DNA from: Spirochaetales bacterium
GTDB taxonomy: Bacteria; Spirochaetota; Spirochaetia; SZUA-6; JAFGRV01
Assembly (NCBI GenBank): GCA_016937215.1
Contig: JAFGWI010000115.1
Span: 1-39,892 of the forward strand
Reading direction: 5' to 3'
Length of the DNA stretch: 39,892 nucleotides
Shown here: one piece after another, positions 8,667 through 17,598 of the stretch
Layout: every line of letters starts with the position of its first letter
Position numbering within the stretch: the stretch's first letter is position 1
Translations under genes and position numbers: made by a program
Notes under the pieces: generated by a model
Database searches by the model: none
Seen by the model: only the letters and a program-made list of their open reading frames with translations
Told to the model about the DNA's origin: nothing

Positions 8667-8837
8667 CCCCCCTTAACCAGAGAGATTTTTCAATTATTAT
8701 CCCTTTATTCAGTTAATTTAGAATACTCTGAATTGTTTGCCATGAAAAGCCCCTCGTCTGTTATGATTCAGGGTTTTTAGCGGTTTGTTTATACGAATAG
8801 ATTTTTGATTGAGCCAAAGCGGCACATTGTTTTTCCC
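8667..8837. other. Divergent intergenic region between the glycan operon and DUF1015
   Basis: AT-rich, without any coding signal I would accept. Together with copy 2 of the folded repeat and the 9044-9073 promoter it separates the two divergent operons. Confidence 0.45.
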
Positions 8838-8992
8838 GCGTTAGGGATTGGAGCAATGGGCAGCCATTTTTTCAAAAATGGCTGCCCAAAGCGTTTCAGG
8901 CAGGACAATTTCCTGCCTGAAACCTTCGGAGGCGAGAGCCGGAGTTGCGCAAAGCCCGGCCTGCTGAAATGAAATGGAAGCAGGCAACGCCC
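8838..8992 (+). repeat. Structured intergenic repeat, copy 2
   Basis: GCGTTAGGGATTGGAG start and GGCAACGCCC end. Hairpin I: GGGCAGCCATTTTT pairs with AAAAATGGCTGCCC around TC. Hairpin II: GTTTCAGGCAGG pairs with CCTGCCTGAAAC around ACAATTT. Hairpin III: CCTGCT pairs with AGCAGG. Linkers CCTTCGGAGG and AAAGCCCGGCC match the other copies, while the stem sequences are unrelated to theirs. Confidence 0.9.
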
Positions 8993-9043
8993 ATAAATCT
9001 GAGCAAAGAAACATCAAATCAGCAAATTTCCGGTCGCTTCTAC

Positions 9044-9073
9044 TTGAGACATTTAAGGAATTTTCAGTATACT
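9044..9073 (+). promoter_or_regulatory. Probable promoter of the DUF1015-xseA-xseB operon
   Basis: TTGAGA (9044-9049), an 18-bp spacer and TATACT (9068-9073). This is the best -35/-10 pair upstream of the ATG at 9135, which is also preceded by AAGGAAAGG. Confidence 0.5.
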
Positions 9074-9134
9074 GCTGATAATTCAAGCCGTAGAGAACCG
9101 GCTTTTCTTTACAAGGAAAGGTAAAAAAGCAATC

Positions 9135-10487
9135 ATGGAAAAAAACATTATCAATCAAGTGAAGCCCTTCAAGGCCCTTCATTATAACCCTGAAAAAATC
9201 AGCAATATTGGAGACTGCCTCACACAGCCCTATGATGTGATTTCGCCTGAGGCTCAGGAGAAGTATTATGAAAAGAGTCCTTATAATTTTATCCGGCTTA
9301 TTTTGGGAAAAATCATGGAGGAAGATGATGAAAAATCGAACCGCTATACACGGGCAAAAGCTGTTCTTGAAGAATGGAGGAGCCAGAATATCCTTAAACT
9401 CACCGATTCAACCTGTTTTTGGATTTATGAACAGGAGTTTTCCCTGCCAGGTGAAGGGCTTCGAAAGGTCAAGGGCTTTATCGGCCGTGTGAAACTCCAC
9501 GATTATGATGAAATGAAAATACTCCGCCATGAAAAGGTGTTGAAAGGCCCTTTGCAGGACAGAATCGACTTAACCAAAAGCACCAATTGCCAGTTTGAAT
9601 ATATCTGGGGCGTTTATCAGGACAAGGAATTTACCATCGACCAGGTTCTGGAAAAATGCACAGAAAAAGAACCACTTATCGATTATCTTGAAAAGCCCTT
9701 TATGGTTCGCCATAAACTCTGGAAATTATCGGATCAAAAATTATGCCGTATTGTGGAAGAAAGGATGGAGGCATTAAAGATCTATATCGCCGACGGTCAT
9801 CATCGCTATGCCACCATGCTGCAAATCTCAGAGGATTACAGAAAAGCCAATCCCCACGCTTCTTGTGATGCTCCCTGGGAATACATCCTTATGTTTTTGG
9901 TGAACTCCGAACACGAGGGCTTGACCGTTCTCCCTACTCACCGCATGCTTCACTCTCTCAATATAGAAAATTGGGAACCGGTAATCAAAAAACTGGAAAA
10001 GTATTTTTCCATTATCAAAATCGCCTATGGCAATAACAGGGAAGCAGCTCAACAAGAATGGCTCACGAGCCTTTGTGAAGGATCGCCCAGCACCTTTGGC
10101 CTGGCATTGAAAAATCATCCTCATTTTTATGCACTTAAGTTAAAGGATTACGAGGCCTATGACAAGTTATTGAAGAGCAGCCATTCCAAAGACTGGAAAA
10201 TGCTGGAAGTGAACGTGGTCAATTATCTTGTGCTCCAGGAGGCATTAGGCATTTCCGAAGAGCAGCTGGCTCAAAACACCAATGTCAAATATGTGATCGA
10301 TGAAAAAGAAGGATTGAATCAGGTTTATTCTGGCGCCATGGAAGCCCTGGTTGTGCTGAACCGCACATCCTTTCAGGATGTCATTAATGTTTCGAACCGA
10401 AAGGAAATGATGCCCCGAAAATCCACCTATTTTTATCCCAAGCCGGTTTCCGGTTTGGCCATGTACCCCATGGATTCCCAGGAGTGA
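9135..10487 (+). CDS. DUF1015 family protein
   Basis: 450 aa, cytoplasmic, full length for the family. The N-terminus (VKPFKALHYNPEKI, then LTQPYDVISPEAQEKYY) and the central ADGHHRYATML are the family hallmarks. DUF1015 proteins are widespread but uncharacterised. The DGHHR segment resembles the nucleotide-binding motif of ParB/sulfiredoxin-fold proteins, which hints at an NTP- or phosphate-handling role (inference). It is the first gene of an operon with exonuclease VII: its stop codon lies between the xseA ribosome binding site and xseA start. Confidence 0.85.
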   Translation: MEKNIINQVKPFKALHYNPEKISNIGDCLTQPYDVISPEAQEKYYEKSPYNFIRLILGKIMEEDDEKSNRYTRAKAVLEEWRSQNILKLTDSTCFWIYEQEFSLPGEGLRKVKGFIGRVKLHDYDEMKILRHEKVLKGPLQDRIDLTKSTNCQFEYIWGVYQDKEFTIDQVLEKCTEKEPLIDYLEKPFMVRHKLWKLSDQKLCRIVEERMEALKIYIADGHHRYATMLQISEDYRKANPHASCDAPWEYILMFLVNSEHEGLTVLPTHRMLHSLNIENWEPVIKKLEKYFSIIKIAYGNNREAAQQEWLTSLCEGSPSTFGLALKNHPHFYALKLKDYEAYDKLLKSSHSKDWKMLEVNVVNYLVLQEALGISEEQLAQNTNVKYVIDEKEGLNQVYSGAMEALVVLNRTSFQDVINVSNRKEMMPRKSTYFYPKPVSGLAMYPMDSQE

Positions 10488-10489
10488 GG

Positions 10490-11719
10490 ATGGATTTGGG
10501 CTTTCCAAGCCAAACTCAAAAGGTCTACAAAGTCTCTGAAATCACCTCTCTTATCAAAGAGACCCTAGAAAATGAATTCAACTATATTCAGGTGGAGGGG
10601 GAGATTTCCAATTACAGGCCTTCCCATTCAGGTCATGTGTATTTCAGCCTCAAGGACCAGGGCGCCGTACTGAGCAGCGTGATGTTCCGTTCCCAGGTGT
10701 TGAAACTTCACTTCAAGCCCAAAGACGGCATGCTGGTCCAGGCTAAGGGCAGATTGTCGGTTTATCCCAAAAGCGGTTCCTACCAGATTATCTGTGACTC
10801 ACTGAATCAGGCAGGAATGGGCGACCTATTGATGATGATTGAAGAGCGGAAAAAACGCCTGGCAGGAGAAGGGCTTTTTGATGAAGAGCGCAAACGAAAA
10901 ATACCCCTTTTGCCGCAGCGGGTCGCTGTCATTACCTCGCCTACCGGAGCCGCTGTTCGGGATATCCTCAGGGTACTAAAACGCCGCAATTCCGGGGTCA
11001 ATGTTCTGGTGGTTCCGGCCCTGGTACAGGGTGATGAAGCCCCGGCCCAGTTGTGTCGTCAACTTCGAATTGTGAACCTTCACAAACTGGCAGATGTGAT
11101 TATCATTGGACGGGGCGGCGGCAGCCTGGAAGATTTGCTGGCTTTTTATGACGAAGAAGTGGTTCGCGCCATCGCAAAGTCGAAAATTCCGGTAATTTCA
11201 GCCGTAGGTCATGAAATCGATTTTGCCTTAAGTGATTTCGCGGCCGACCTCCGGGCCCCTACTCCTTCGGCAGCAGCGGAAATGGTGGCAGCCTCAAGAG
11301 AGGAACTCCTTCATCGCGTGGGGGAATCGCGGATAGCAATGACCCGGCAGCTGAATAAACAGCTTGAACATGTTAAACTAGTCATGAACCAGTTCAAAGC
11401 GGAAAACATGGAACGCAATTTCAGAATTTTCATTCAGCCGGTTTTGCAGCACTTTGATGATATGAAAGAATACCTGATCGACGGAATGAAACATCATCTA
11501 AGGGAAAAAAAACATCAGTTTGAAATAGTCAAACAGCGTTTACTGGCTAATTCGCCCTACTCTATTCTGGAACGGGGATACGCTGTTGTGACACGGAAAA
11601 ATGATGATAAAATCATCAAAAGCAGCCATGAAATTCAGGCTGAAGATAAAATCAGCATAAAAGTAGCCAAGGGCTGTTTTGACGCCCAGGTAAAGGAAAT
11701 TCACCATGAAAAACTTTGA
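10490..11719 (+). CDS. xseA: Exodeoxyribonuclease VII large subunit
   Basis: 409 aa from the ATG at 10490, with AGGAG five bases upstream; a GTG at 10484 is the alternative. The N-terminal OB-fold covers about residues 8-100 (VYKVSEITSLIKETLENEF, IQVEGEISNYRPSHSGHVYFSLKD). The catalytic domain has GEGLFDEERKRKIPLLPQRV, ITSPTGAAVRDIL, IIGRGGGSLEDL and SAVGHEIDF, all standard for XseA. A coiled-coil region then leads to the conserved C-terminal 'LERGYAVVT'. The enzyme degrades single-stranded DNA from both ends in repair. The gene overlaps xseB by 14 bases. The length is at the short end of the family but all motifs are present. Confidence 0.97.
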   Translation: MDLGFPSQTQKVYKVSEITSLIKETLENEFNYIQVEGEISNYRPSHSGHVYFSLKDQGAVLSSVMFRSQVLKLHFKPKDGMLVQAKGRLSVYPKSGSYQIICDSLNQAGMGDLLMMIEERKKRLAGEGLFDEERKRKIPLLPQRVAVITSPTGAAVRDILRVLKRRNSGVNVLVVPALVQGDEAPAQLCRQLRIVNLHKLADVIIIGRGGGSLEDLLAFYDEEVVRAIAKSKIPVISAVGHEIDFALSDFAADLRAPTPSAAAEMVAASREELLHRVGESRIAMTRQLNKQLEHVKLVMNQFKAENMERNFRIFIQPVLQHFDDMKEYLIDGMKHHLREKKHQFEIVKQRLLANSPYSILERGYAVVTRKNDDKIIKSSHEIQAEDKISIKVAKGCFDAQVKEIHHEKL

Positions 11720-11942
11720 AGAGCGATTAAATCGTCTTGAAGAATTATCAGACCAGATTCAGGAAGGCCAGATAGGCCTTGAAGACGCAGTGTCCCTTTT
11801 TGAAGAGGGCATTAAAATCTCCAAAGCCCTGGAAAAGGACCTGTCCAAAATCGAGCGAAAAATCGAAATACTGATCAACCAGCCCGAAACCAAGGATGAC
11901 AAACCGGAAATGGAATTATTTCCTGAACTAAACGAGGATTAA
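11706..11942 (+). CDS. xseB: Exodeoxyribonuclease VII small subunit
   Basis: 78 aa. The pattern NFEERLNRLEELSDQIQEGQIGLEDAVSLFEEGIKISKALEKDLSKIERKI is the helical hairpin that binds XseA. It starts inside the end of xseA, consistent with translational coupling and fixed stoichiometry. Its stop codon overlaps that of the convergent DUF192 gene within a TTAA, so the two operons end head to head with no spacer. Confidence 0.95.
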   Translation: MKNFEERLNRLEELSDQIQEGQIGLEDAVSLFEEGIKISKALEKDLSKIERKIEILINQPETKDDKPEMELFPELNED

Positions 11943-12370
11943 AGGCCCTTGGGGAGTTCCAGGACATCACCGATGGAAACACCCAGGTCGCTTAAAAGCC
12001 CCTGCCGCACTTCCAGAGCATAACGGTAGGAATAACGTGATGCCACGGTTTTCTCTGAAAAGGGGGCCATGTCCTTGATATCAAGGATTTTGCCATCGCC
12101 GCCGATGAAGGTCACTGTTAAGGGAATGCTCACGTTCTTCATCCAGAAGCCATGCTTTACATACTGATCATAAATAAAAAGCATGCCTTCACGGTCGCTG
12201 ATTTTTTTTCGGAACATGAGCCCCAGGGTTTGTTCATCCTGAGTCCGGGCAAGCTCGATGGTAAAGGTCTCGCCCTTGATGGTCATTTTGGTGGTTTCCA
12301 GTTTTTTTTCACCACAGGAAAGGCCTAAAACCATAAAGACTAAAAATAAAAAGCCGTATTTTAATTTCAT
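11939..12370 (-). CDS. DUF192 lipoprotein
   Basis: 143 aa from the ATG at 12370, chosen because AAAGG is 10 bases upstream and the signal peptide is then standard; an ATG four codons earlier is in frame but touches the AAGG. Residues 1-19 form a lipoprotein signal (VLGLSC, lipidated cysteine at 19). The rest is a DUF192 domain: ELARTQDEQTLGLMFRK, GMLFIYD, HGFWMKNVSIPLTVTFIGGDGKI and the C-terminal LEVRQGLLSDLGVSIGD. DUF192 proteins are small secreted beta-rich proteins of unknown function. It would be anchored to a membrane by its lipid. Confidence 0.88.
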   Translation of the reverse strand: MKLKYGFLFLVFMVLGLSCGEKKLETTKMTIKGETFTIELARTQDEQTLGLMFRKKISDREGMLFIYDQYVKHGFWMKNVSIPLTVTFIGGDGKILDIKDMAPFSEKTVASRYSYRYALEVRQGLLSDLGVSIGDVLELPKGL

Positions 12371-12386
12371 CTGATTGTTCATCCTT

Positions 12387-12527
12387 TTATTGTAAAAGAA
12401 ATAAAGTCCGCGATTTTAAGAAGCGGATGTTTTTATGAATATCTAGAATGCCATAAGCCCGTACCAGGGTCAATAGTAAAATCAAAAACACTCCCAAACG
12501 ACCAAGGATGATGGATTTATAGAACAC
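12387..12527 (-). CDS. Possible small membrane protein (46 aa)
   Basis: An open frame starting with GTG at 12527 and ending just upstream of the DUF192 gene. It encodes a hydrophobic stretch (GRLGVFLILLLTLVRAY) followed by a basic tail (HKNIRFLKSRTLFLLQ). No ribosome binding site is visible. It could be a tiny single-pass membrane protein in the DUF192 operon, the remnant of a larger gene, or chance. Confidence 0.2.
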   Translation of the reverse strand: MFYKSIILGRLGVFLILLLTLVRAYGILDIHKNIRFLKSRTLFLLQ

Positions 12528-12569
12528 ATAAGCCGGGAAAATGGTTGGCCGGTCCTTTGTTTAAATCAA

Positions 12570-14666
12570 TCATTTACAGGGGAATTGGGTGATCAAATTA
12601 ATATATAATTGAGCAACCAGAAGGGCATCAACGATGTCCACAGAGCCGCTGCAATTAACATCAGCCAATTCCTGAATGAAAGAATCTGGATGAAGCCCAA
12701 CATAAAATTGCGCGATTAAAAGGGAATCCACAATATTCACCCAATTATCCTGGTTAACATCACCCAATTCAGCAGGTTCGGGTGTGGGTGTGGGTGTGGG
12801 TGTGATTGTCTCAGCTCCAAAAACCCGGAATTCATAAAAACTGGCCCACATATTTGGGTCAAGACCCGTGACAGTGATTCGGATATAACGGGCCTGGGTT
12901 GAAAAAAGATCAACCTGAGTTTGAGATGCTAGGCTATTGTTTCTCTGGTCCGCGACCGTGGTCCAGCTGGAATTATTGGAAGAAACCTCAATAAGATATT
13001 TATAAACATGGCCTGTTCCTTCCCAGAACACCTCGCTGCCTGATAAATTATAAATATCACCCAAATCTACTTTCCACCAGTGACCGGTATTCCCGTTATT
13101 GGCACACCAGCGGGTGGTCAAATCTCCGTCATTACCATTGGCTGCAGGGTTTTCACTTTCTTCACTGTCAACGTTCGCTGCTTTTTTCAAGGCAATATTG
13201 GGCCCTGGCGCTGGAGTCGGGCTGGGAATGGTGCTGCCATCAATAGCGATTTGGTATGTGCTAATGGAATAGGCAGGAACACTGGCTGTAAAGCGCTTAC
13301 CAGAAATCGGCAGATTCGCCAGTTGGAAGAGGTTCTCATTTTTCGATGTTCGGTGAACTGAAACTGAATTGGTGGTGGTGGAAAAAGCAGAAAGATCGAT
13401 GGTGTAATTTTCGCTGGAAGAGCTTTTTTCATTCAGAACAACAATAGTCAGATAGTCCTGCTTTTGGCTAATAGCAGCGATCATATTGGAATGATTGATA
13501 TCAATAAAACGCGCGCCCGGCCGGATAAATTGACTGAAATTCCGGTGCATGTAGAAACGTTTAGTAAAGGTAAAGCTCTGGGTGCTCTGATTAACATGGA
13601 TTGAGCCCCACACACCGCCATCAACAATTTGCCAGTCCAGCCAAGCCACTGGCTGCATTTCCCGAAGATCGGTGATAATTCGCTTGGCCATATAAATAGC
13701 CACATCATTATCATCACCGCCAGGCCAGCCCAGAGGGCCTGATTCTGATTGCCATAATCGCTTGCCCAGGTTTGCCGCCAGATTTTTGAGATCGCCCCTT
13801 TTCGAACCAGAATAGGAATGGCTATTGATTTGTGAAATATAGGATAAAGCTGCTTGGGAATAGCTCTTCACAGTGGTAATCGTGGTATCAATACTGGTTT
13901 CATCGGGCGCGCTCAGACGTGTTTCGCTTAGGCCTTTAGATACAAGAGTTTTGCCCATGATTTCCAGCAAAGCCGATTGGCTGGATGAAGTGAAGCTACA
14001 GCCTTCCTGGGTATTGCCTTCCACCCACCAACTTGCCGATGGTTCATTCAAGGGTTCCAGTGTATTAAAAACAATCCCCCAGGTGTCGCGGTAATAACGG
14101 ACAACCTCGGTTAAATAATCGGCAAAGGCCTGGTAATTTCCCGGGGATAGATTATTTCCAGGTGAAGAAGCACCCGAAGCGCAAGCGCTATTGGTCATCC
14201 AGTAGGGGGGAGAATTGGAAAAGGCTTCGAGAACCAGATTCTGGCCAAGGGCCTCTGCCCGCTGAATCAGCCGCAATAAAACAGCCCTCTGGTATTTGTC
14301 CGCTTCCCAGTCCCACACACCCGGTGATGGTTGATACCCGGGCATGTCCCGGAATTCAGTCATATGATGATGCGATGGATTTTCACCGCCGCCGATATTA
14401 AAGCGAAAGATATTATAACCCAATCCTGTTTCAGGATTAATCACGTATTCCACAAGATTATTCCGGTTCGATTCCGACCATCTACCAATCTGATTGCCCC
14501 ACCAGCAGATGCTGGCTCCCCAGCCCTCAAATTGCTGGTATTGAACCATTGGGTCGACTGTCACGGTTTGCCCGAAAATAAGGGGGCCTATGGTGAAAAA
14601 AAGAAATACAATGGTTAAAAAGTATTTGAATTGGATTGTAAATCTGCGTTTCGTGGTATTTGTCAT
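12570..14666 (-). CDS. Secreted GH30 family glycosidase with F5/8 type C module and dockerin
   Basis: 698 aa. Signal anchor/peptide 1-32; GH30 catalytic domain about 35-390 with its C-terminal beta domain to about 475. FEGWGASICWWGNQIGRW and YNIFRFNIGGGENP are typical. The acid/base is probably E208 (LEPLNEPS) and the nucleophile E308 (LWQSESGP). The form resembles beta-1,6-galactanase or xylanase-type GH30 enzymes, so the substrate is probably a plant or algal polysaccharide. Residues about 489-619 are an F5/8 type C (discoidin/CBM32-like) carbohydrate-binding module. A PT linker (621-632) leads to a dockerin (635-698) with two calcium loops (DVNQDNWVNIVD, DVNCSGSVDIVD). GGAGC precedes the ATG. 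Confidence 0.88.
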   Translation of the reverse strand: MTNTTKRRFTIQFKYFLTIVFLFFTIGPLIFGQTVTVDPMVQYQQFEGWGASICWWGNQIGRWSESNRNNLVEYVINPETGLGYNIFRFNIGGGENPSHHHMTEFRDMPGYQPSPGVWDWEADKYQRAVLLRLIQRAEALGQNLVLEAFSNSPPYWMTNSACASGASSPGNNLSPGNYQAFADYLTEVVRYYRDTWGIVFNTLEPLNEPSASWWVEGNTQEGCSFTSSSQSALLEIMGKTLVSKGLSETRLSAPDETSIDTTITTVKSYSQAALSYISQINSHSYSGSKRGDLKNLAANLGKRLWQSESGPLGWPGGDDNDVAIYMAKRIITDLREMQPVAWLDWQIVDGGVWGSIHVNQSTQSFTFTKRFYMHRNFSQFIRPGARFIDINHSNMIAAISQKQDYLTIVVLNEKSSSSENYTIDLSAFSTTTNSVSVHRTSKNENLFQLANLPISGKRFTASVPAYSISTYQIAIDGSTIPSPTPAPGPNIALKKAANVDSEESENPAANGNDGDLTTRWCANNGNTGHWWKVDLGDIYNLSGSEVFWEGTGHVYKYLIEVSSNNSSWTTVADQRNNSLASQTQVDLFSTQARYIRITVTGLDPNMWASFYEFRVFGAETITPTPTPTPEPAELGDVNQDNWVNIVDSLLIAQFYVGLHPDSFIQELADVNCSGSVDIVDALLVAQLYINLITQFPCK
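12781..12804. repeat. Hexamer microsatellite in the PT linker
   Basis: Four perfect copies of GGTGTG on the plus strand, encoding the alternating Pro-Thr linker before the dockerin of the GH30 enzyme. Changes in copy number stay in frame and would only alter linker length. Confidence 0.9.
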
Positions 14667-14901
14667 GATTTAAGCTCCGATTACTATAGTGATAAAGGCT
14701 GATCGCTTTTTGCTATTCAGAAGTGCGACCAGGCCGTTTGAAAATAAATGCCATTCCTACAATATGAACCCAAATTGGAAAAGGCTGATTTTCATGGGTT
14801 TTTAGATCTGCCATTTAGATGATAGCTATTACAGAATTATCTTACCCCAACCTGGTGTCTACTTTTCCAGTCCAGGGCAAGATCCTCATGGCATTAACAA
14901 C

Positions 14902-17157
14902 TTAGTCTGTTAACCCGAAATTCGCCAGCACCATAGGCGAGTCATGAAAACCCACATAAAGGGTATTATCCTCAACTAATAATTCAGAAACCCACGATAC
15001 CGGACTCTCCAGTACTTCGAATAAATCATATGTTTCAACCTGAATAAGATTTTCAAAATCATCGATATTGTAAACTTCGATTATTCTAGAATCGTTACTA
15101 AGAAATAAATAATGTCCAGAAACGGTCCAGCAAAAGCGATCAGAGTTTATGGGTAAATTTTTTACCAATTTGGGTAATGGGGGATTAGAAATATCAATGA
15201 CATTTATCCCTTCACCATTCATAAGATGGGCAAAAAGATAATCACCATAAATACTAAATTCAGAGCTGAGATTAAAAGTGGTATATGAACCAACAACACT
15301 GGGGTTATGAAAATCGGAAATGTCCACAATGAGCAGTTTATATTGAGTCATTGGATTACCTGTCATAAAAAAAGCGTAATTATCCTTGATTTGAACCGAA
15401 ATACCATAATTAATCGATTCCGATATATAGACTTGCTCAGGATTAGCAGGATCGCTAAGATCAAGAACCTCGAAAAGATTGCTGCCAAATGGTAAAATAG
15501 CGTAATTTCCACTTACTTTAACAAAGTTCAGGTAATTTCTAGTTTTTGTTAATTCATAATCTGGCGGAATTGATAAATATCTGCCTATCAATAGAGGAGC
15601 AGCCAAATCTGAAACATCATAGATGAATAATCCCTCACGTCCACAGGCCAAAAAAAGGAGATTATCTTTATAATCCAGACTATCTACCGCTTCTGCCAAG
15701 GGGTTAATTCTGGAGAGTAAACGGGGCTCAAGAGGATCGGTAAAATCAAATATTTCAACACCGGAATAAGTATCATTGCAAAAAACAATGGGGCCATGCT
15801 TGATAATTTGTTTCGCCTCACCATAAAAATCTGTATTAGCAATCCAAATGGGAGATTTCAAATCGGAGATATCATGAACATTTAGTCCTTTGTATTTATG
15901 CAAAGTGAATAGATAAACCCCCTCTTGATAGATATCCGCTATGGACTCGTTATTGCCAGAGTAACTTTGATTGATCTCAAACAATTCCACAGGTGAAGTC
16001 ACATCTGAAATATCGTAGATCGAGACCGTACCGCTATTGCCGCCATCGCAATATAATTGATTACCCTGCAGCCAAATCACTGTTACCAATGGGAGGTCGA
16101 TTTTTGTTATCAATTCAGGATGAAGCAAATCGCTGATATCAATAATTTGAAGACTTTTCTGATAATCTGCTACAAATAATTTATTATCTGACAATTCCAG
16201 ATCACGCGCATCCCCTGGTGTATCATAGTGCGAGACAAGAAGGGGTTTTGCTGGATCGGAAAAATCAAAGAAAAATATACCATCCTTGCCTTTAGCCAGA
16301 ATAATATGATTTTGATAAAATAGAATATCGCCGGGATTTTTATTGTAATTGTTTATGTACGTGGAAGAAAGTAAAAAAGGCTGCTCCGGATTGGAGATAT
16401 CAAAGGTATATAAATAATTGTCAGAAGCGCTAACAGCCCAATTTCCATGTATAACCAGTTTGCCCAATCTCTGGAATTCACCCGACAAGGCGGCAATTCC
16501 GGATAGGGGCGCGGAAAAATCCCTCGCATCAAAAACATAAAAATAAGTTTCCCCGATGCTGGCAGTAGCGGACACTGGGGTCCACACTGTAGCTGTCACA
16601 TAGAGATAGTCACCGGAAATGGCGCAACCCTTAATACTCATATCTTCGTTTTTGGGGTATGTATTTACCAAAACCGGATCAGCCGGGTCACTCATATCAT
16701 AAAATTTTAAATAACCATAGGTCCGGATGATCATGATTTCATTATAAGGGATTATTTCAAGAGGAACATCGGAGGCAGCAAAATCTCGACTGACTTCTCC
16801 TAATTTAGTGAAAGCTTTAAATTCTACCCCATCAGGAAATCCGGATGAATTGGGTGTGGCTGTGGGTTCATCTGTTGGGGATAGAGTTGAGTCATGACAT
16901 TCAAATTCGGAAATCAAAGCAATATAATACTGAGCAATCAGCAAGGAATCGACAATATTGATATTGGAACTGCAATTCACATCAGCAAATTCCGGATAAA
17001 AATTCTCTGGCTCAAGACCAATATAATACTGGGCAACAAGTAACGCGTCCACTATATTTATTTTGTCATCTGAATTAACATTTCCGATTTGTTGGGCCAA
17101 AAGGGGACTCAAGGATATTAAGGCCATTAATATAATAAATATTATTTGCTTTTTCAT
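14902..17157 (-). CDS. Secreted dockerin + LVIVD-repeat (beta-propeller-like) protein
   Basis: 751 aa from the ATG at 17157, preceded by CCAGGAGAAT; upstream in-frame codons lack this and precede a perfect signal peptide (MKKQIIFIILMALISLSPLLAQQ). Directly after the signal are two dockerin calcium-loop repeats (NVNSDDKINIVD, DVNCSSNINIVD). A Ser/Thr/Pro linker is followed by about 650 residues of LVIVD-type repeats, each with a core such as 'LFVADYQKSLQIIDISD', probably forming one or two beta-propellers. These repeats usually mediate surface binding. The dockerin matches the one in the adjacent GH30 protein, so both may attach to the same scaffold or cell-surface partner. Confidence 0.82.
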   Translation of the reverse strand: MKKQIIFIILMALISLSPLLAQQIGNVNSDDKINIVDALLVAQYYIGLEPENFYPEFADVNCSSNINIVDSLLIAQYYIALISEFECHDSTLSPTDEPTATPNSSGFPDGVEFKAFTKLGEVSRDFAASDVPLEIIPYNEIMIIRTYGYLKFYDMSDPADPVLVNTYPKNEDMSIKGCAISGDYLYVTATVWTPVSATASIGETYFYVFDARDFSAPLSGIAALSGEFQRLGKLVIHGNWAVSASDNYLYTFDISNPEQPFLLSSTYINNYNKNPGDILFYQNHIILAKGKDGIFFFDFSDPAKPLLVSHYDTPGDARDLELSDNKLFVADYQKSLQIIDISDLLHPELITKIDLPLVTVIWLQGNQLYCDGGNSGTVSIYDISDVTSPVELFEINQSYSGNNESIADIYQEGVYLFTLHKYKGLNVHDISDLKSPIWIANTDFYGEAKQIIKHGPIVFCNDTYSGVEIFDFTDPLEPRLLSRINPLAEAVDSLDYKDNLLFLACGREGLFIYDVSDLAAPLLIGRYLSIPPDYELTKTRNYLNFVKVSGNYAILPFGSNLFEVLDLSDPANPEQVYISESINYGISVQIKDNYAFFMTGNPMTQYKLLIVDISDFHNPSVVGSYTTFNLSSEFSIYGDYLFAHLMNGEGINVIDISNPPLPKLVKNLPINSDRFCWTVSGHYLFLSNDSRIIEVYNIDDFENLIQVETYDLFEVLESPVSWVSELLVEDNTLYVGFHDSPMVLANFGLTD

Positions 17158-17450
17158 TAAATTCTCCTGGTTTATAGTTTTAAATAAAGGCCACTTATAT
17201 AAGCTAAAAACCATTATCATGTTCCCAAATAATTGGTTGGAAGCCATTATAGCAGGAAAACTAAAAAAATAAAATCAGGATACACCAGATTTTTCAGCAA
17301 TTTTTGATTCAGCATCACAGATTCTGCCTTGGTTCTCAGAAGGGTGATGCAAGCATAATAAAGTTCTCTTTCGCAACAAAGAATATTTTCAGGGCCTTTG
17401 GTTTTATCGGAAGTTTTCGCTCTAAAAAAGGGAGCTTTCGTTTTACTCAC
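17158..17450. other. Intergenic upstream of the LVIVD gene
   Basis: AT-rich. An open frame at 17247-17450 on the minus strand has no ribosome binding site, signal peptide or recognisable motif and is not called. The promoter of the LVIVD gene must lie here, but no strong -35/-10 pair was seen. Confidence 0.4.
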
Positions 17451-17598
17451 GCGTTAGGGATTGGAGGCAGGCAAGCTGTTTTTTCAAAAACAGCGCGGCC
17501 AACAAAAAGGCGGCGTTTTCAGCCGCCTTTTTGGTCGAAGCGAAGCGGAGTGCCGGAAAGCCCGGCCTTTTGAAGCGGAGCGGAAAAAGGAAACGCCC
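17451..17598 (+). repeat. Structured intergenic repeat, copy 3 (touches a stop codon)
   Basis: Starts GCGTTAGGGATTGGAG and ends AAACGCCC; its last base is also the first base of the CTA (minus-strand TAG stop) of the neighbouring gene. Hairpin I: GCTGTTTTT/AAAAACAGC. Hairpin II: AAAAAGGCGGC/GCCGCCTTTTT with an unusual GTTTTCA loop. Hairpin III: CCTTTT/AAAAGG. The central linker (GCGGAGTGCCGGAAAGCCCGGCC) matches other copies. Confidence 0.88.

Noticed and set aside
8841-9182. 113-codon minus-strand frame
   Set aside because: It reads through repeat copy 2 and the promoter and start of the DUF1015 gene; no family resemblance.
12570-14666. The dockerin-bearing enzymes as evidence of a Clostridium-type cellulosome
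   Set aside because: No cohesin or scaffoldin is present, and the other genes are clearly spirochaetal.
17247-17450. 67-codon minus-strand frame upstream of the LVIVD gene
   Set aside because: No ribosome binding site, no motif, unusual composition for a gene.
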